A stretch of 64,000 nucleotides of DNA from Pseudeuparius sepicola (GCA_963920635.1 OY987302.1:36059278-36123277), one strand, 5' to 3'. Numbered from the stretch's first letter, positions 33,690 to 44,075 are shown. The notes: generated by a model not told the origin, from the sequence alone. Made by a program: numbers and translations.

Positions 33690-35730
33690 TGAAAAAACTA
33701 AAAAGGCCTCGAGAACGGGTAAAAATGCATTACCTTAACATCCAAAGTACCCGAAACAAAATAGAACTGGTAAGGTGCTACGTTCATGATAATGGATGTG
33801 TTACTGCTATTGACAGAACCATGGTTAGAAGAAATATTCCTTTATGAAATAAACAATTACATAGCCTTTCATGTAGGAGAGGAGGAGGGGCAACGGTCTA
33901 CATCAGGAAGGGATTGCAGCACTGTGAAATAGATAGTTTCGGGCCAGATGACCTGCTCAACTGGATTTGTCTAAGGGTGGGTGAACAAAATACAAAAATA
34001 ACCATTTACAGACCACCAAATGTCAATAGCACCAGCACCTCTTTATGTGGCTTGAACCTTTCCTCCTAAAACATAACAAAAGGCATTTAATGGTGGGTGA
34101 CTTTAATATAGATCTATTAGATGCCACAAATATAACCACGGACTATAAAAATCTATTACCATTAAATAACTTTCAAATAAAAAATACAATAAGTGAAAAA
34201 TAGGCTACCAGGACAACAGCCTACAGCGCGACAATTATAGATCACGTTCTATGCGAAAATAACAATAATTTTGATTGTAAAATCAATGTCAAATGTAATG
34301 CTCTTTCAGATCACTGCCGGTTGTCAATCTTTATAGTAGATAAAACAAAATTATATAAAAAAACATGTGATGTAAAAACTATAGGCTGTAAAATATTTAA
34401 AGAATTGTTTACATTTAATAAACCACTGGAAATGGTTTCATCATTCCAAGAATTAATTGATAAATAAATGTAAAATTGATAAAGGTAAAATTGAATAGGA
34501 AAAAACGATCAGAATAAGGGAGAACAATGACTGGATAAATTATGAAATTCTTGAAATGATGAGTCAACGAGACAGGATCTATAAAAGGGTTGTAAAAAAC
34601 GCTAAGCATGATAATCTATACTTAGAATTGAAGTTAATAAAAAATAAAATAAACAACAAAATAAAAACTCAAAAAAATAAATACTTTCAAAACAAGTGGG
34701 TCAACGCAGTCAACAACCATAAAAAAACAATGGAAAGTAAATAACTTTTTAAAAAAAGGATCTAGTGATACAAACATAAGTCAATTAATAACTGTCGATA
34801 ATAAAATAATAGCGGACCCACTTGAAGTTGTAAATAGTTAAATAAGTATTTCGCACAGATAGGAAAACAAACTGTAAGTGACTTACCAAAGAAAATTCAA
34901 GGAGATTACCTGTAACCGTGATATAGATGTAAACCTAACCCATGTACCTGAAATCAAAGAAATCATACTGGAACTAAAACGAAACTCTGCTCCAGGTCAC
35001 GATCACTGTGAGGGATGTCCTTACACTCCAAGAAGAGGTCTTAGATATTCTAGTCGCACAAATCGTGTAATTATTACAAGTCTTCCCTAAAGAGTTGAAA
35101 ATAAGCAAAATTACACAATTTATAAATCCGGAAGTAAGAATGTTAGGGGTTAGGGTTTTAGGGGATCAATTCTCAGCTTGCGGAAAACGTGTGGTAGAGA
35201 GCAATACGTCAGACCATAAGCACAACACAAATAAGCACCTATGGAGTGCCACAGGGATCAGTGCTTGGACCACTGTTGTCTTAATTTCAAAAACGCAAAC
35301 CTCGGGGCCAGATATTTTACTTTCGCAGATGACACGGCTCTTATTTATACAGCTGTTGATGAGGCTTAGTAGAGAGTTAAGTAAAGATTTGCAGTTGTAT
35401 TACAAATGGTTGCTCTCAAATTAAATTATGGAAAAACAAAATGTATACTATTTAAAAAAAAACAAAATTGTAGGCGAATTCAACGTCAAAATAGATAATA
35501 TAACTATAAAAAAACGCATCTTCGATGAAGTATCTGCGTTTGGTGGTGGACGAGAAATTGAACTGGAAAGAAAATTATGCCTATGATCTCGGCTTTGTAC
35601 AGGTGTAGAGGCTATCTGACGGAAAAACAAAAATGTTAGTAACGCTTTCTATCACATACTTGATGCCTGTATGGGGAATGTGTGGCTGCGGGAGCTTTGA
35701 TAGGATTCAAATATTACAAAATAAAACATG
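33690..35730 (+). mobile_element. Degenerate LINE with endonuclease and reverse transcriptase
   Basis: The endonuclease begins near 33725 (LNIQSTRNKIE). It continues in other frames with GGATVYIRKGLQHCEID (33895), TIYRPPN (34003), VGDFNIDLLDA (34095) and SDHCRLSIF (34308). The linker and start of reverse transcriptase are at 34550-35000 (RNSAPGHDH). GVPQGSVLGPLLS is near 35240 and the catalytic FADDTALIYTA near 35318. The C-terminal block VWGMCGCGSFDRIQILQNK is near 35670. Many stops and frameshifts, and part of the RT palm is deleted between 35000 and 35230. Dead copy. Confidence 0.85.
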
Positions 35731-35789
35731 AAAAGTCATGGGGAGTGATACTGCTGGTTGTTTTATATGCTCTGTTTTTACTGTTGCCA

Positions 35790-36660
35790 GTTTTGGGCAC
35801 GTAGTTAATATGACATTAATTAGTCAATTGACTACCGTAGTTAATGTTATTAACTACGTCATATTTTTGTACAATTAACTACATTAACTACATAACTTTA
35901 ACTACGTTAACTACGCAAAATTTAAAATGCCCTATTTGACTAAATAAAATTGGTCAATAATTTGCTTTATTGTTTTATTCTCACTCAAAAATTTTAGGTA
36001 AATAGGTAGGTAGGCAAGCTAGGTAGGTAGGAAGGGTAGGTACAGATAGGTACCAGGTATTATTAAATTATTATTATATCTAGTCCTAAACAGACAGCAA
36101 TAATGACAGCATATTATTGCATATTAAATTTTTACACTGTGAAGGATTACTGATTTAAACAACTGAGTTAACATTAATTCTTTTTAATTATAAAATATAA
36201 AATGAAAATAAAAGTTTGTCAACTGAAATTCAGTCTTGGACATCACATTTGTCAATAAATAATAATAAAAAATAACACATTTGTATTTTTTGATTGCTGC
36301 AGATCGTCCGTTGTCTAATTTTGTGCTTAGAAACTTCAATTCTTCGTAATGGTTATGGAATTTTCATCCAGCCATAATTATTATATTTTGTAAAAATTAT
36401 ATTGCACATGTAGATGTAAAATGTATGCACCGATTGAGAGTATAAAGTGAGGTTAGAGAGCGCGTGTTAATAATAGGGACGTTAACTATCGACAGGAATG
36501 ACCTTCAATCGACCAATCAGATTATTTACTACATTAACTACACAGAGTTAACTACATTTCTAATTAACTACGTAGTTAATGTAGGTATTTGATGTAATTA
36601 ATGTAATTAATGTAATTAATATAAAATTTTCGCTACAATCCCAACCCTGACTGTAGCAAT
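35790..36660. repeat. TTAACTAC-rich repeat with inverted ends
   Basis: Clusters of (A)TTAACTAC and its complement GTAGTTAA(T) at 35800-35925 and 36525-36625. A GATGTAATTAATGTAATTAA microsatellite closes the right side. GGTAGGTAGG-type repeats lie at 35995-36055. No gene. Confidence 0.55.
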
Positions 36661-36815
36661 ACATAGTGGTTGGAATAGACTAGTTAACTTACTTTGTTTA
36701 TCTATAGCTACTTCGGAGAGATGGAGACAAGTCAACTTACTTTTACTGTAGCTACGTAGTGGTTGGAATAGACTGGTTAACTTACTTTGTTTATGTACAG
36801 CTACTTCGGAGGGAT
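36661..36815 (+). repeat. Two-copy tandem repeat
   Basis: TAGTGGTTGGAATAGACT through TAGCTACTTCGGAG (from about 36665) is repeated from about 36757 with small differences, spacing about 90-95 bp. Non-coding. Confidence 0.65.
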
Positions 36816-37270
36816 GAAATGAGGAAAATACTATTAACTATAAATTGGCAAATAACACGTATCTTACAAAAAATAAAATACGAAATAAGTGCAAAATATA
36901 TTGTAATTGAACAAAGTTTCAAAAAATAACTATCATTAACAAATAAATTATTACCAATCAAACTACAGAATTTTTAAATTGCCGTATCCAAAAATTGGGA
37001 AATTAGGGTTACTAACTTTTACTATTGCAGTGTTTAAGATTTGCTGAGGTTGAGAGAAAAAACAAATAAAGTCCGCCAGTTCCATAAACCTATCCCAGTT
37101 AACACAATGGCACCTAGCATATGCCAAAAATGTCCCGTCAATATGCCGTTAGGGAATATTATTTTATCATATGGATGGTACATACTTATCATATTCCTTC
37201 AATATTCCCTATAACACATATTTCTGGTTTGTCTATGGCACATGCTAAGCATCTTCCTCACCAGTATATT

Positions 37271-37535
37271 CCTCCAAAGTATGTGACAAATACATACCAA
37301 AAAACATATGTTTTACAGGTACCTTTGTCACCTGCCAAGTATGTGCCATAAAAGTGCATATAAAGTATATTCCTCCAAAGTATGTGACAAATACATACCA
37401 CAAAACATATTTTTTACAGGTACCTTTGTCACCTGCCAAGTATGTGCCATAAAAGTGCATATAAAGTATATTCCTCCAAAGTATGTGACAAATATACCAA
37501 AAAAACATATTTTTTACAGGTACCTTATGTAATTT
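37271..37535 (+). repeat. 101-bp tandem repeat, about 2.6 copies
   Basis: CCTCCAAAGTATGTGACAAA starts at 37271, 37372 and 37473, an exact 101-bp step. Each copy includes TTTTACAGGTACCTTTGTCA. Overlapping open frames on both strands are products of the repeat. Confidence 0.9.
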
Positions 37536-37999
37536 TAATGTTTTAAGGAGAGTATGCCATGGAAACAAAAATAAGAGTTTTCCGTCTTTGTGTCAAAATA
37601 ATTTATTGTTGGAGGAACATGGGTAGAATAGATAAATTTAAATTATGATTGCATTTATAATATTTAAAAATTTATAAATAAAAAAAATATTTATTTCTGT
37701 AATTTGATACGTCATATTTTTTAATTCTGAGCAAGTTTTCCTAACAAAATTTTTCAATATTTCGCACAGAAAATTAAGGCACTTAACCTGATGCGATTTT
37801 TATTTTTAAGCTGCTACCAGCGCCCTCTATAATTTTTTCCAAAATACTAAAAATAGTTTTTGGGTGAAGCAAGAGCAGAATACAAAAAATTGTGTTTGTA
37901 CTGTAAAAAAAATGTCATATACACCTATAATACCGCTTTGCCGTGGACACATTTTATGCATGCAGTACCTAAGCATAAGCATGTATGCACTGATTGAAG

Positions 38000-38328
38000 G
38001 TTTAAATTGATATTTCCATTGGACGACTTCCCGATATATGTATAAACGCGAGGTCATGCGTAGAGCAGAGATCGCCCTGTATTCACACGAAGTCGGTGGC
38101 GACGGTGGCCGAGGAGCGACCGAGGAGACCCGAACAACGAGATAGGAATTGGGCAGCGTTGCCAGATCTACCGAAGAAACGGTTGAATGGTACACAGATA
38201 GTTTAGGTCTTTAGAGGCGAAATCGTGCGCGAGCCTCAGCGGCGGCGTAGCCCCAGAAAAGAAGGTTGCGGCGGCAAAGTTGCAGGCCTAACTTTCAAAC
38301 CCCGCCGAAGGCGGGGGTGAAAAGCTAG
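38000..38328 (+). mobile_element. Helitron 3' end
   Basis: A perfect 7-bp GC hairpin CCCCGCC-GAA-GGCGGGG (38300-38316) is followed by GTGAAAAG and CTAG at 38325-38328, with T as the next base. This matches the Helitron 3' rule: hairpin 8-12 nt before CTRR, insertion before T. The 5' TC end cannot be placed; 38000 is only a working limit where GC content rises. Confidence 0.6.
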
Positions 38329-38407
38329 TAAATATCTATATTCTACTCGTATATTGTTCCCCAAAATATTTAATATATTTTTAAAACATTAGTATAATTT
38401 TGTTACG

Positions 38408-39058
38408 TTACTGTTTTACAATGAATTTTGTTGTATAACTTGTAACAAAATAATAAAATATAATAACCAGCAGTTCCGTAGGACTTGCGGAACTACCGTA
38501 GAATCGAAAGTCTGGCAACCCTGTGATCTTAATCCGTGGGGGGGGGAGCGCTGGTGATCGCCCACCGCGCCGACGCAAATCGGCATTCGCAAATTCGTTT
38601 GCTGTGTTCGCGTTGGCGTCAGGGTCAGGTCGCCATTCTTTTTTGTGTTGTAGCTTGGTTTTGTGCTTCGCCCAAAAGAGTAGCAAGGTAGGTAGGTGCT
38701 AGTGGTACTCAGGTGGCATTTTTTCGCAAGTAAACGCGGGCATTTTACAAATGCTTGTAGATAGGTAATTATTATGCCATTTTTCTATAATCGTTTGTAA
38801 TGGTAGTATACCTATTTCTAGCAAGTGGCGAAACGTGTGGGGTAGAACAGGTACTTTTTAGAACGCAGCTGCCATTTTGCATTTACACGAACGACGCGAA
38901 GCACTTTTTCGTTTCCGCACGTGTGGAACAAGGCTTTGACGAAGGCTTTGAGGATTGCATTTGCCTTTTTCTCAAAATAGTATCAAGGTAAGTTTACTTA
39001 TTATTTATATATTGGCACCATGAGCGTGTGTTCTGTTTTCTAATCGAAGTGATAAAAG
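38408..39058. other. Non-coding with one exon-like open frame
   Basis: The frame 38800-38988 reads without stops into CAAG|GTAAGT, a good splice donor, and includes FCIYTNDAKHFFVSARVEQG. I do not recognise it and there is no partner exon. GGGGGGGGAG lies near 38538. Confidence 0.3.
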
Positions 39059-39095
39059 TCGTTCCGTAATTGATTTCGGTTAGATTACGGAACGA
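39059..39095. other. Perfect 12-bp hairpin
   Basis: TCGTTCCGTAAT and ATTACGGAACGA flank a 13-base loop. Stands alone in otherwise ordinary sequence; function unknown. Confidence 0.7.
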
Positions 39096-40244
39096 TACAG
39101 AAAGTTACCGGAGATTATTGAAGTAATCGTGCTCTCGACCAGAATAAAGGTGGGTTGATAAACTATTCCATTGCCATTCATTGTTTAATGTCAATATGGA
39201 TACAACCAAATTCTTTGTTAATGGTAACTTTAGTAAGTAAACAAAACACGTGTGAAGTTACAGAGCTACGCACCTATTGTTGACAATCCAATTTCCATTT
39301 TTCATTGTTGTGTAACCATCTCACTTCATGGTATCTATATTAAAAATTAAAAAATAGCATTGTCGACCATTCTGTTGTGTAGCAATCTCCAGCAAAAGCT
39401 GGTTTTTAATCTCTTGTTAACTTTTCTTATTTCTTTTGCAGAATGTTATGGTTATTGAAGGTGTATAGTAATTAGGGACACATATTATACCTAGATATAT
39501 ATAAATACATAACTTTTTATATTATGTGGGTGTATATTTTTTTTACCATACCCCAAAACCAGATTTTAGTCATATAACAAGTATGTACCAATTACATACC
39601 ATGATGTTAATGTGGGAAGGTGAAAAGCATATGCTTTGATTCAAGATTCAAATGCAGTGTTCATTTTAGTCACGTTCTAAGTATATATACGAAAGTGAAA
39701 ATTAAAATAAATGAAATATGAAAATCACATACTTATCATGTACTTTCATTTACGTGTAATGTTGGTTTTAGTCATATGACAAGTACATGACGTGGCACAT
39801 TCCTGTCACTTAGTTGTCACCTGAATGGGGTGCCCTGTAACATGTGCCAAGCATATGCCTCAAATATGCTGTATGTTAAAAAAGAATATACTTGGAATGT
39901 GAACATTCTAAAATAGAATATGATTGGTATGTGCAAGTCATGAGATTGTGCTATCTGGGATATGCCACGATATTACTCATATGGTAATCTTCTGTCTGTC
40001 CAAATATGTAAACATATCCGAAATGCTACCTACATTTAATAAATACATGTGTTTCTCGTCCATTCCAATAATATTTACCCTAAAATAAAAGTACTTTCTG
40101 CGGGCATCAAAACCGAGAGCAAGAAAAATAAAACGTATGACTTTGGTGTGAATACGATCAGCGACTTCGAGTTAAATATAAGACAAATAATTAGAATTAA
40201 TTGCGATCTTTTGTCAGTGGGTCGAGAACATGATTGCAACACTT

Positions 40245-40520
40245 TTCTAGAATTTTCGGTGTAAAATAATAACCTTCAAGGATGTTGAATCATCAGAGTT
40301 TTTTCCTGTCGGAGCTTTTGAAAATTATACCGTATTTCTCAGGAAAATGCTGACCCTGTCGGAACGTGATTTTGACAATTATACCGTATTTCCCAGAAAT
40401 GAAAATGCTGACATCAGCGGCATATTTCCCAGGAAAATGCTGACATTACAATATTCAGCCGCTTGAATTTTCTAGAAAAATATTTCAGCAAAAATGACGT
40501 AGGAGTAAAGTCATATAAAT
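40245..40520 (+). promoter_or_regulatory. Promoter of the PPP1R15-like unit: HSE, CRE-like, TATA
   Basis: A perfect three-part heat-shock element TTC-TA-GAA-TT-TTC lies at 40245-40257. A second TTCTAGAA with a nearby TTC is at about 40470-40486. TGACGT (40495-40500) is a CRE half-type site. TATAAAT at 40514-40520 lies about 30 bp before TTGTTACTGACATCACC, where transcription could start, and ORF1 begins at 40574. The sites are read by eye; inducibility is inference. Confidence 0.5.
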
Positions 40521-40573
40521 TGAAACGAAAATCTAAAAATTTTTAATTGTTACTGACATCACCTAGCAACAAG

Positions 40574-40816
40574 ATGGAATCTGTTGAATATTTAAACAAG
40601 TATTCTAAGATAAAAGCCTTTGCAAGGTGTGTTGATTTGCCGCTAAATCAACCTCTTAAAGTGATAAATATCTGGAGGCAAGGTACCAAGTTCGGTTCAA
40701 GAATACTCATTGAGCTGGAGGAGAACAAGGTGACCCTGCAAGGTTTGATATTCTTTTCACCGACGGATTTTTGCAACATATACAGCAGGAAGTTGAAGCC
40801 AGTCAGATTTATATAA
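40574..40816 (+). CDS. ORF1 of the repeat unit, unidentified small protein
   Basis: Starts MESVEYLNKYSKIKAFARC, then WRQGTKFGSRILIELEENKV. The open frame ends at 40816. However, a shifted frame from about 40740 reads DILFTDGFLQHIQQEVEASQ and ends ENETI at about 40883, which looks like the original C-terminus. Copy A breaks at the same place with a different indel. The intact form would be about 100 residues and its stop would overlap a possible ORF2 start (ATG 40863). TKFG followed by an LxELEE strand is the only motif-like feature. No family named. Confidence 0.5.
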   Translation: MESVEYLNKYSKIKAFARCVDLPLNQPLKVINIWRQGTKFGSRILIELEENKVTLQGLIFFSPTDFCNIYSRKLKPVRFI

Positions 40817-40918
40817 AGGTGACGGAGCATTTTGGAGAAACAGTGAATGTGGAGTTTATTTATGAGAATGAAACCATCTAGTGCAGTTGAATGTTATAAA
40901 GAAAAATTAAACAATTAG

Positions 40919-41212
40919 TTGTGTGAGTTACAACGTTTAAAGGAACAAATAAATTTGTATGAATTAAGACTTCAGCTGCAGACCCTCAGTTTGGAAAAGG
41001 AAAATAACAAAAAAATGAAACGTGTGCGCTTCGCAGAAACTGTAGATATTCGAGAAATTTCACAATGGGATAGGAAAGGACCATGGATGCAACATGCGCT
41101 TGACCGTCATAGATTTCAAAAACGCATTCAAGAATGTTCAACATATCTAAATATTGTTCTTGCAAATAAATACAAAGAATATTTAAATATGTGTAAAAGT
41201 AATAATGAATAA
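40919..41212 (+). CDS. PPP1R15/GADD34-like eIF2-alpha phosphatase regulator, short form
   Basis: PPP1R15 proteins hold PP1 on eIF2-alpha and reverse stress-induced translation arrest; herpesvirus ICP34.5 and African swine fever virus DP71L use the same module. The frame first reads a heptad-rich helix (LQRLKEQINLYELRLQLQTL). Then comes KRVRF (41018-41032), the RVxF PP1-docking motif, and after 10 residues WDRKGPW, ALDRHRFQKRIQE and a basic tail ending NNE. The spacing and the RKGPW...DRxRFQKRIQE core match the PPP1R15 C-terminus. The first ATG in the frame is 41015 (65 residues). An upstream ATG at 40863 is in frame but separated by a TAG at 40916, also present in copy A. AATAAA follows at about 41209 and 41226. 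Confidence 0.72.
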   Translation: MCELQRLKEQINLYELRLQLQTLSLEKENNKKMKRVRFAETVDIREISQWDRKGPWMQHALDRHRFQKRIQECSTYLNIVLANKYKEYLNMCKSNNE

Positions 41213-41403
41213 ACCTATGCAAAACAATAAATTTGTTTTGTTTCTTACATCAATTTTTTTACATTACATTTACAATGGCAACACTTTTCTTGTACCTGTT
41301 AAAATATGTGAAATTGTAGAAATTTCTAGAAAATTACTCCAATTTGTTTACATTGAATTTGCCAACACTTTTCTTGTACCTGTTTAAAAGTATTAAATCA
41401 GTA

Positions 41404-41458
41404 GAAGTTTCTAGAAATTTCCAAGAAAAATGTTGTGCAAGTTTCTAGAATGACGTCA
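41404..41458. promoter_or_regulatory. Heat-shock element and consensus CRE
   Basis: GAA-GT-TTC-TA-GAA-AT-TTC (41404-41421) is a perfect four-pentamer heat-shock element. TTCTAGAA (41443-41450) abuts TGACGTCA (41451-41458), the full palindromic CREB/ATF site. Both are conserved in copy A (20220-20290). They lie downstream of ORF2, so they could drive leftward or neighbouring transcription. Confidence 0.5.
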
Positions 41459-41504
41459 CAGCCTCGGCAATGACCTTCAGCCTCTGGACCTAAGACACGT
41501 TACT

Positions 41505-42010
41505 TCTGGGGCCTGCGGGGCCTGTGGGGCCTGCGGGAGCCAGCCCCTCCTAAAACAGTTCGAGATTATTGCCCCACTGCATTGAATTTTACATGTTGGT
41601 TTTGGAATGTTAGGTTCGAATCCTGGTAATTTTATTTTTAATAGTAATTTTCTGGGGCCTGCGGGGGCGGAACCCTGGGCGGGGACGGGGGGGGCTTTTT
41701 TAATAGTAATTTTCTGGGGCCTGCGGGGGCGGAACCCAGGGCGGGGGCGGGGGCGCTTTTTTTAATAGTAATTTTCTGGGGTCTGCGGGGCCTGCGGGGG
41801 CGAAACCCTGGGCGAGGGCGGGGGGCGGGGGACTGACCTAGGGGCTGGGGGGGGCAAGTTCATGACCTAGGTCAAGTTCATGACCTAGGCCAAGTTCATG
41901 ACCTAGGGGGGGGGGGGCGGGGGCCCATGACCTAGGTCAAGGTCCATGACCTAGGTCAAGGGGTCAAGGTCATGCCCTTGACCTAGATAAAGGTCAAGGT
42001 CAAAGGTCAA
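41505..42010 (+). repeat. GC-rich tandem repeats in unit copy C
   Basis: Three copies of TAATAGTAATTTTCTGGGG plus CTGCGGGGGCGGAACCC (41640-41820) are followed by runs of TCATGACCTAGGTCAAG (41860-41990) and G-runs. Copy A has only a short GGGGCCTG stretch at the matching place (20140-20170), so this is a local expansion. Confidence 0.8.
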
Positions 42011-42108
42011 ATTGCTCCAGAGTGGCTTACTTTCTACTAAGATGGTCACGTGATTTTTGTGCGCCAGGGCCTGTATTTATCGTAGGCCTCGTTGTAGCGT
42101 TGACTGAC

Positions 42109-42979
42109 CTGGACCAACACTGTATTAAAGACCTGTGCATAGCGCTGTTTCAAGCGATCGCCACTGGCGCCACACGACGAAACAAATTTACACGTTGGTT
42201 TTAGTCAAAACACCATTGTTGCAGAATCTTTTATAAAATAAAAACATGCAAATATGTCTGTTTACAACGAAGTTAATATTCAAAATAAAGTAAAATATTT
42301 GTTTGTTACGTCCCTCTAATTTGACAAGTTCACATGGCATATTTCCATACATTTTCTTAAGAAAAGGGAGTTTAAAAAGCAAGAGTATTTGGTACCTTTT
42401 AGTTTAAAACGCAGTCCATGGCTAGTTGTAGTGTGAAAGCATAAAACGCATTAGATTTTTCAGTTTCTTCTTTATATGAAGGACTATTGGTTCGCTTTGG
42501 AGCTATAAACAAAATTTTCTATTTTCATTTTTGCATATATTACAAAATACTCTTCCAAAATAATATCTTTAATTTTCGCTTCTTCAGCTGGTTGATCAGA
42601 TCATACCATAATTCCTAAATAGTGTTTATTCTTCTGCAATTGACCTAATGGTCTGTGCATACCATTTTCTTCATGTGCGCGAAAATTTCATGTTATCACA
42701 AACAAATCTACCTAGAAAAGCTGTATTAATAGGATAAAACTGCCAAATACTGGACGCAAAGACAATTCGTTACCATAAAAAGAAGGTAAATCGTAATAAA
42801 GCTGTATATTTAAAATTTTGGATATTTTAAACGTCAGAAACTGACATTCCAATAGCCACAGAATACCCCCCCTATAACCTATAAGTCGCCATTTTTTTCG
42901 TCCTGTAGCGCCACCCCAGTCCGTCAACAACAATGAAATATGACATCATGCTCGGGTCTTTAATATAGTGTTGGTCCAG
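42109..42979. mobile_element. 871-bp TIR element
   Basis: Inverted repeats begin CTGGACCAACACTGTATTAA, about 25 bp. Both sides carry GACTGAC (42102-42108 and 42980-42986). The interior has no recognised gene; the minus frame 42712-42933 has no domain. A 7-bp direct repeat, possibly 8 with a mismatch, leaves the superfamily open. Confidence 0.65.
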
Positions 42980-43282
42980 GACTGACGTATTTATAAAGAC
43001 TTCTCACGGCTATAGCCTTATGTCCTGGAAAACAGATGGCTCTTATGGCTAACAATGTATTCTGCATTGTATTTTATCTCCGGAAAGCGCATGGTGAGCC
43101 AAAAATGTATCATATGTGACAGCCGTGAGCAGTCTTTAATTATCAGTCAACGCTTGTATTCAATAGCCCGTTGTGACATAAATTATGCAAATGGATTAAG
43201 AAATAACGTCAAATCCGGATGAATTTTTACTGTATGCAGCTCAAACTGATCACCACCCTATTTTACACCTTTTGCAACATCT

Positions 43283-43456
43283 AAACTTCGCGAATACCCG
43301 CAGAAAAACCGAAATTTTGAAAGATTTGTGCCGTGTTTACGTCCGGCCCGACATTCGGCGCGCACCGAACGTCGGGCGAAAACAGCGACCGGGCCGGACG
43401 TAAACACGCCACAAATCTTTCAAAATTTCGGTTTTTTCGCGGGTATTCGGGAAGTT
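43283..43456. repeat. Long near-perfect hairpin
   Basis: About 67-bp arms (43283-43350 and 43390-43456), including GAAATTTTGAAAGATTTGTG and GTTTACGTCCGGCCCG, around a 39-base loop. The loop carries CATTCGGCGCGCACCGAACG and GTCGGGCGAAAA, the same core found at the centre of the foldback family. A matching GTAGCCAAAATTTCAAGAAA tail follows at 43531. Confidence 0.8.
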
Positions 43457-43789
43457 ACGATGTTTGAGCTAAATTCATCTCCATTATAGAGGTCAGATTC
43501 GTGTTCAGGGATCTCGAAAATGGAGAAGTAGGTAGCCAAAATTTCAAGAAAATCGCGCGGTGCATACGGTATTGTAAATTGGAATTATAATTTAGATCAG
43601 TATCAAGGTTACTAAAACGGAATGTTAGGTAATAAAGTGACTTAGGTTGGCGTCACTGACGCTAGCGCCATTGCCCCAGCGTCGACGCCGAAAAGAAGAT
43701 AGCGTTATCGTTTTTCCGCCCACTAGCCCGTTCCCCCATCGGTGATAATTAAAGCCCGTATACCGATTTTATTTTTTTCTAAGGGTGTT

Positions 43790-44075
43790 CCGGGCATTTT
43801 CGGGGATGCCATTCAACAAATAAGCTCCTCTGGGGACGGGTCGTCTCCAGTTTTAAGGAAAATATCGGATCTCGGGGGCAAAGGGTCCATTCGCCCTCGG
43901 GGTGTATTTCCGTTTTTAATTTTTCTAATTACCTACTTTTCCCCTACTTTTTGGGAATGCCATTCCATAAGTAAGCTCCTCTGGGGACGGGTCGTCTCCA
44001 GTTTTAAGGAATATCTCGAATCTCGAGGGTAAAGGGTTCATTTGCCCTCGGGGTGTATTTCCGATTTAAATTTTT
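43790..44075 (+). repeat. ~151-bp tandem duplication
   Basis: GCTCCTCTGGGGACGGGTCG starts at 43824 and 43975. Both copies continue through CTCCAGTTTTAAGGA and GCCCTCGGGGTGTATTTCCG. No gene; the plus open frame here is built from the repeat. Confidence 0.8.

Larger units (their letters stand above)
37093..39960. mobile_element. 2.87-kb element with TCCCAG termini inside unit copy C
   Basis: Ends TCCCAGTTAACACAATGGCA and, inverted, TCCCAGATAGCACAATCTCA. Flanks are TA (37091-37092, 39961-39962). Uninterrupted sequence in copies A and B (ATAAACCTATATGCC) shows the insertion point, though those have TATA so the TSD length is uncertain. The interior includes TATGCCAT-type words throughout, a 101-bp tandem repeat, a Helitron tail and a possible exon-like ORF. 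No transposase recognised; superfamily unknown. Confidence 0.65.
39961..42035 (+). repeat. Copy C of the PPP1R15-like repeat unit (main part)
   Basis: Together with 37039-37092 this is the most intact copy. It contains the upstream block, CATTCCAATAATATTT (40061), two heat-shock-type sites, promoter, ORF1, ORF2, poly(A) signals, a downstream heat-shock/CRE block and a GC-rich expansion. It ends AGTGGCTTACTTTCTACT. It lies inverted relative to copy A, about 20 kb away. Confidence 0.85.
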
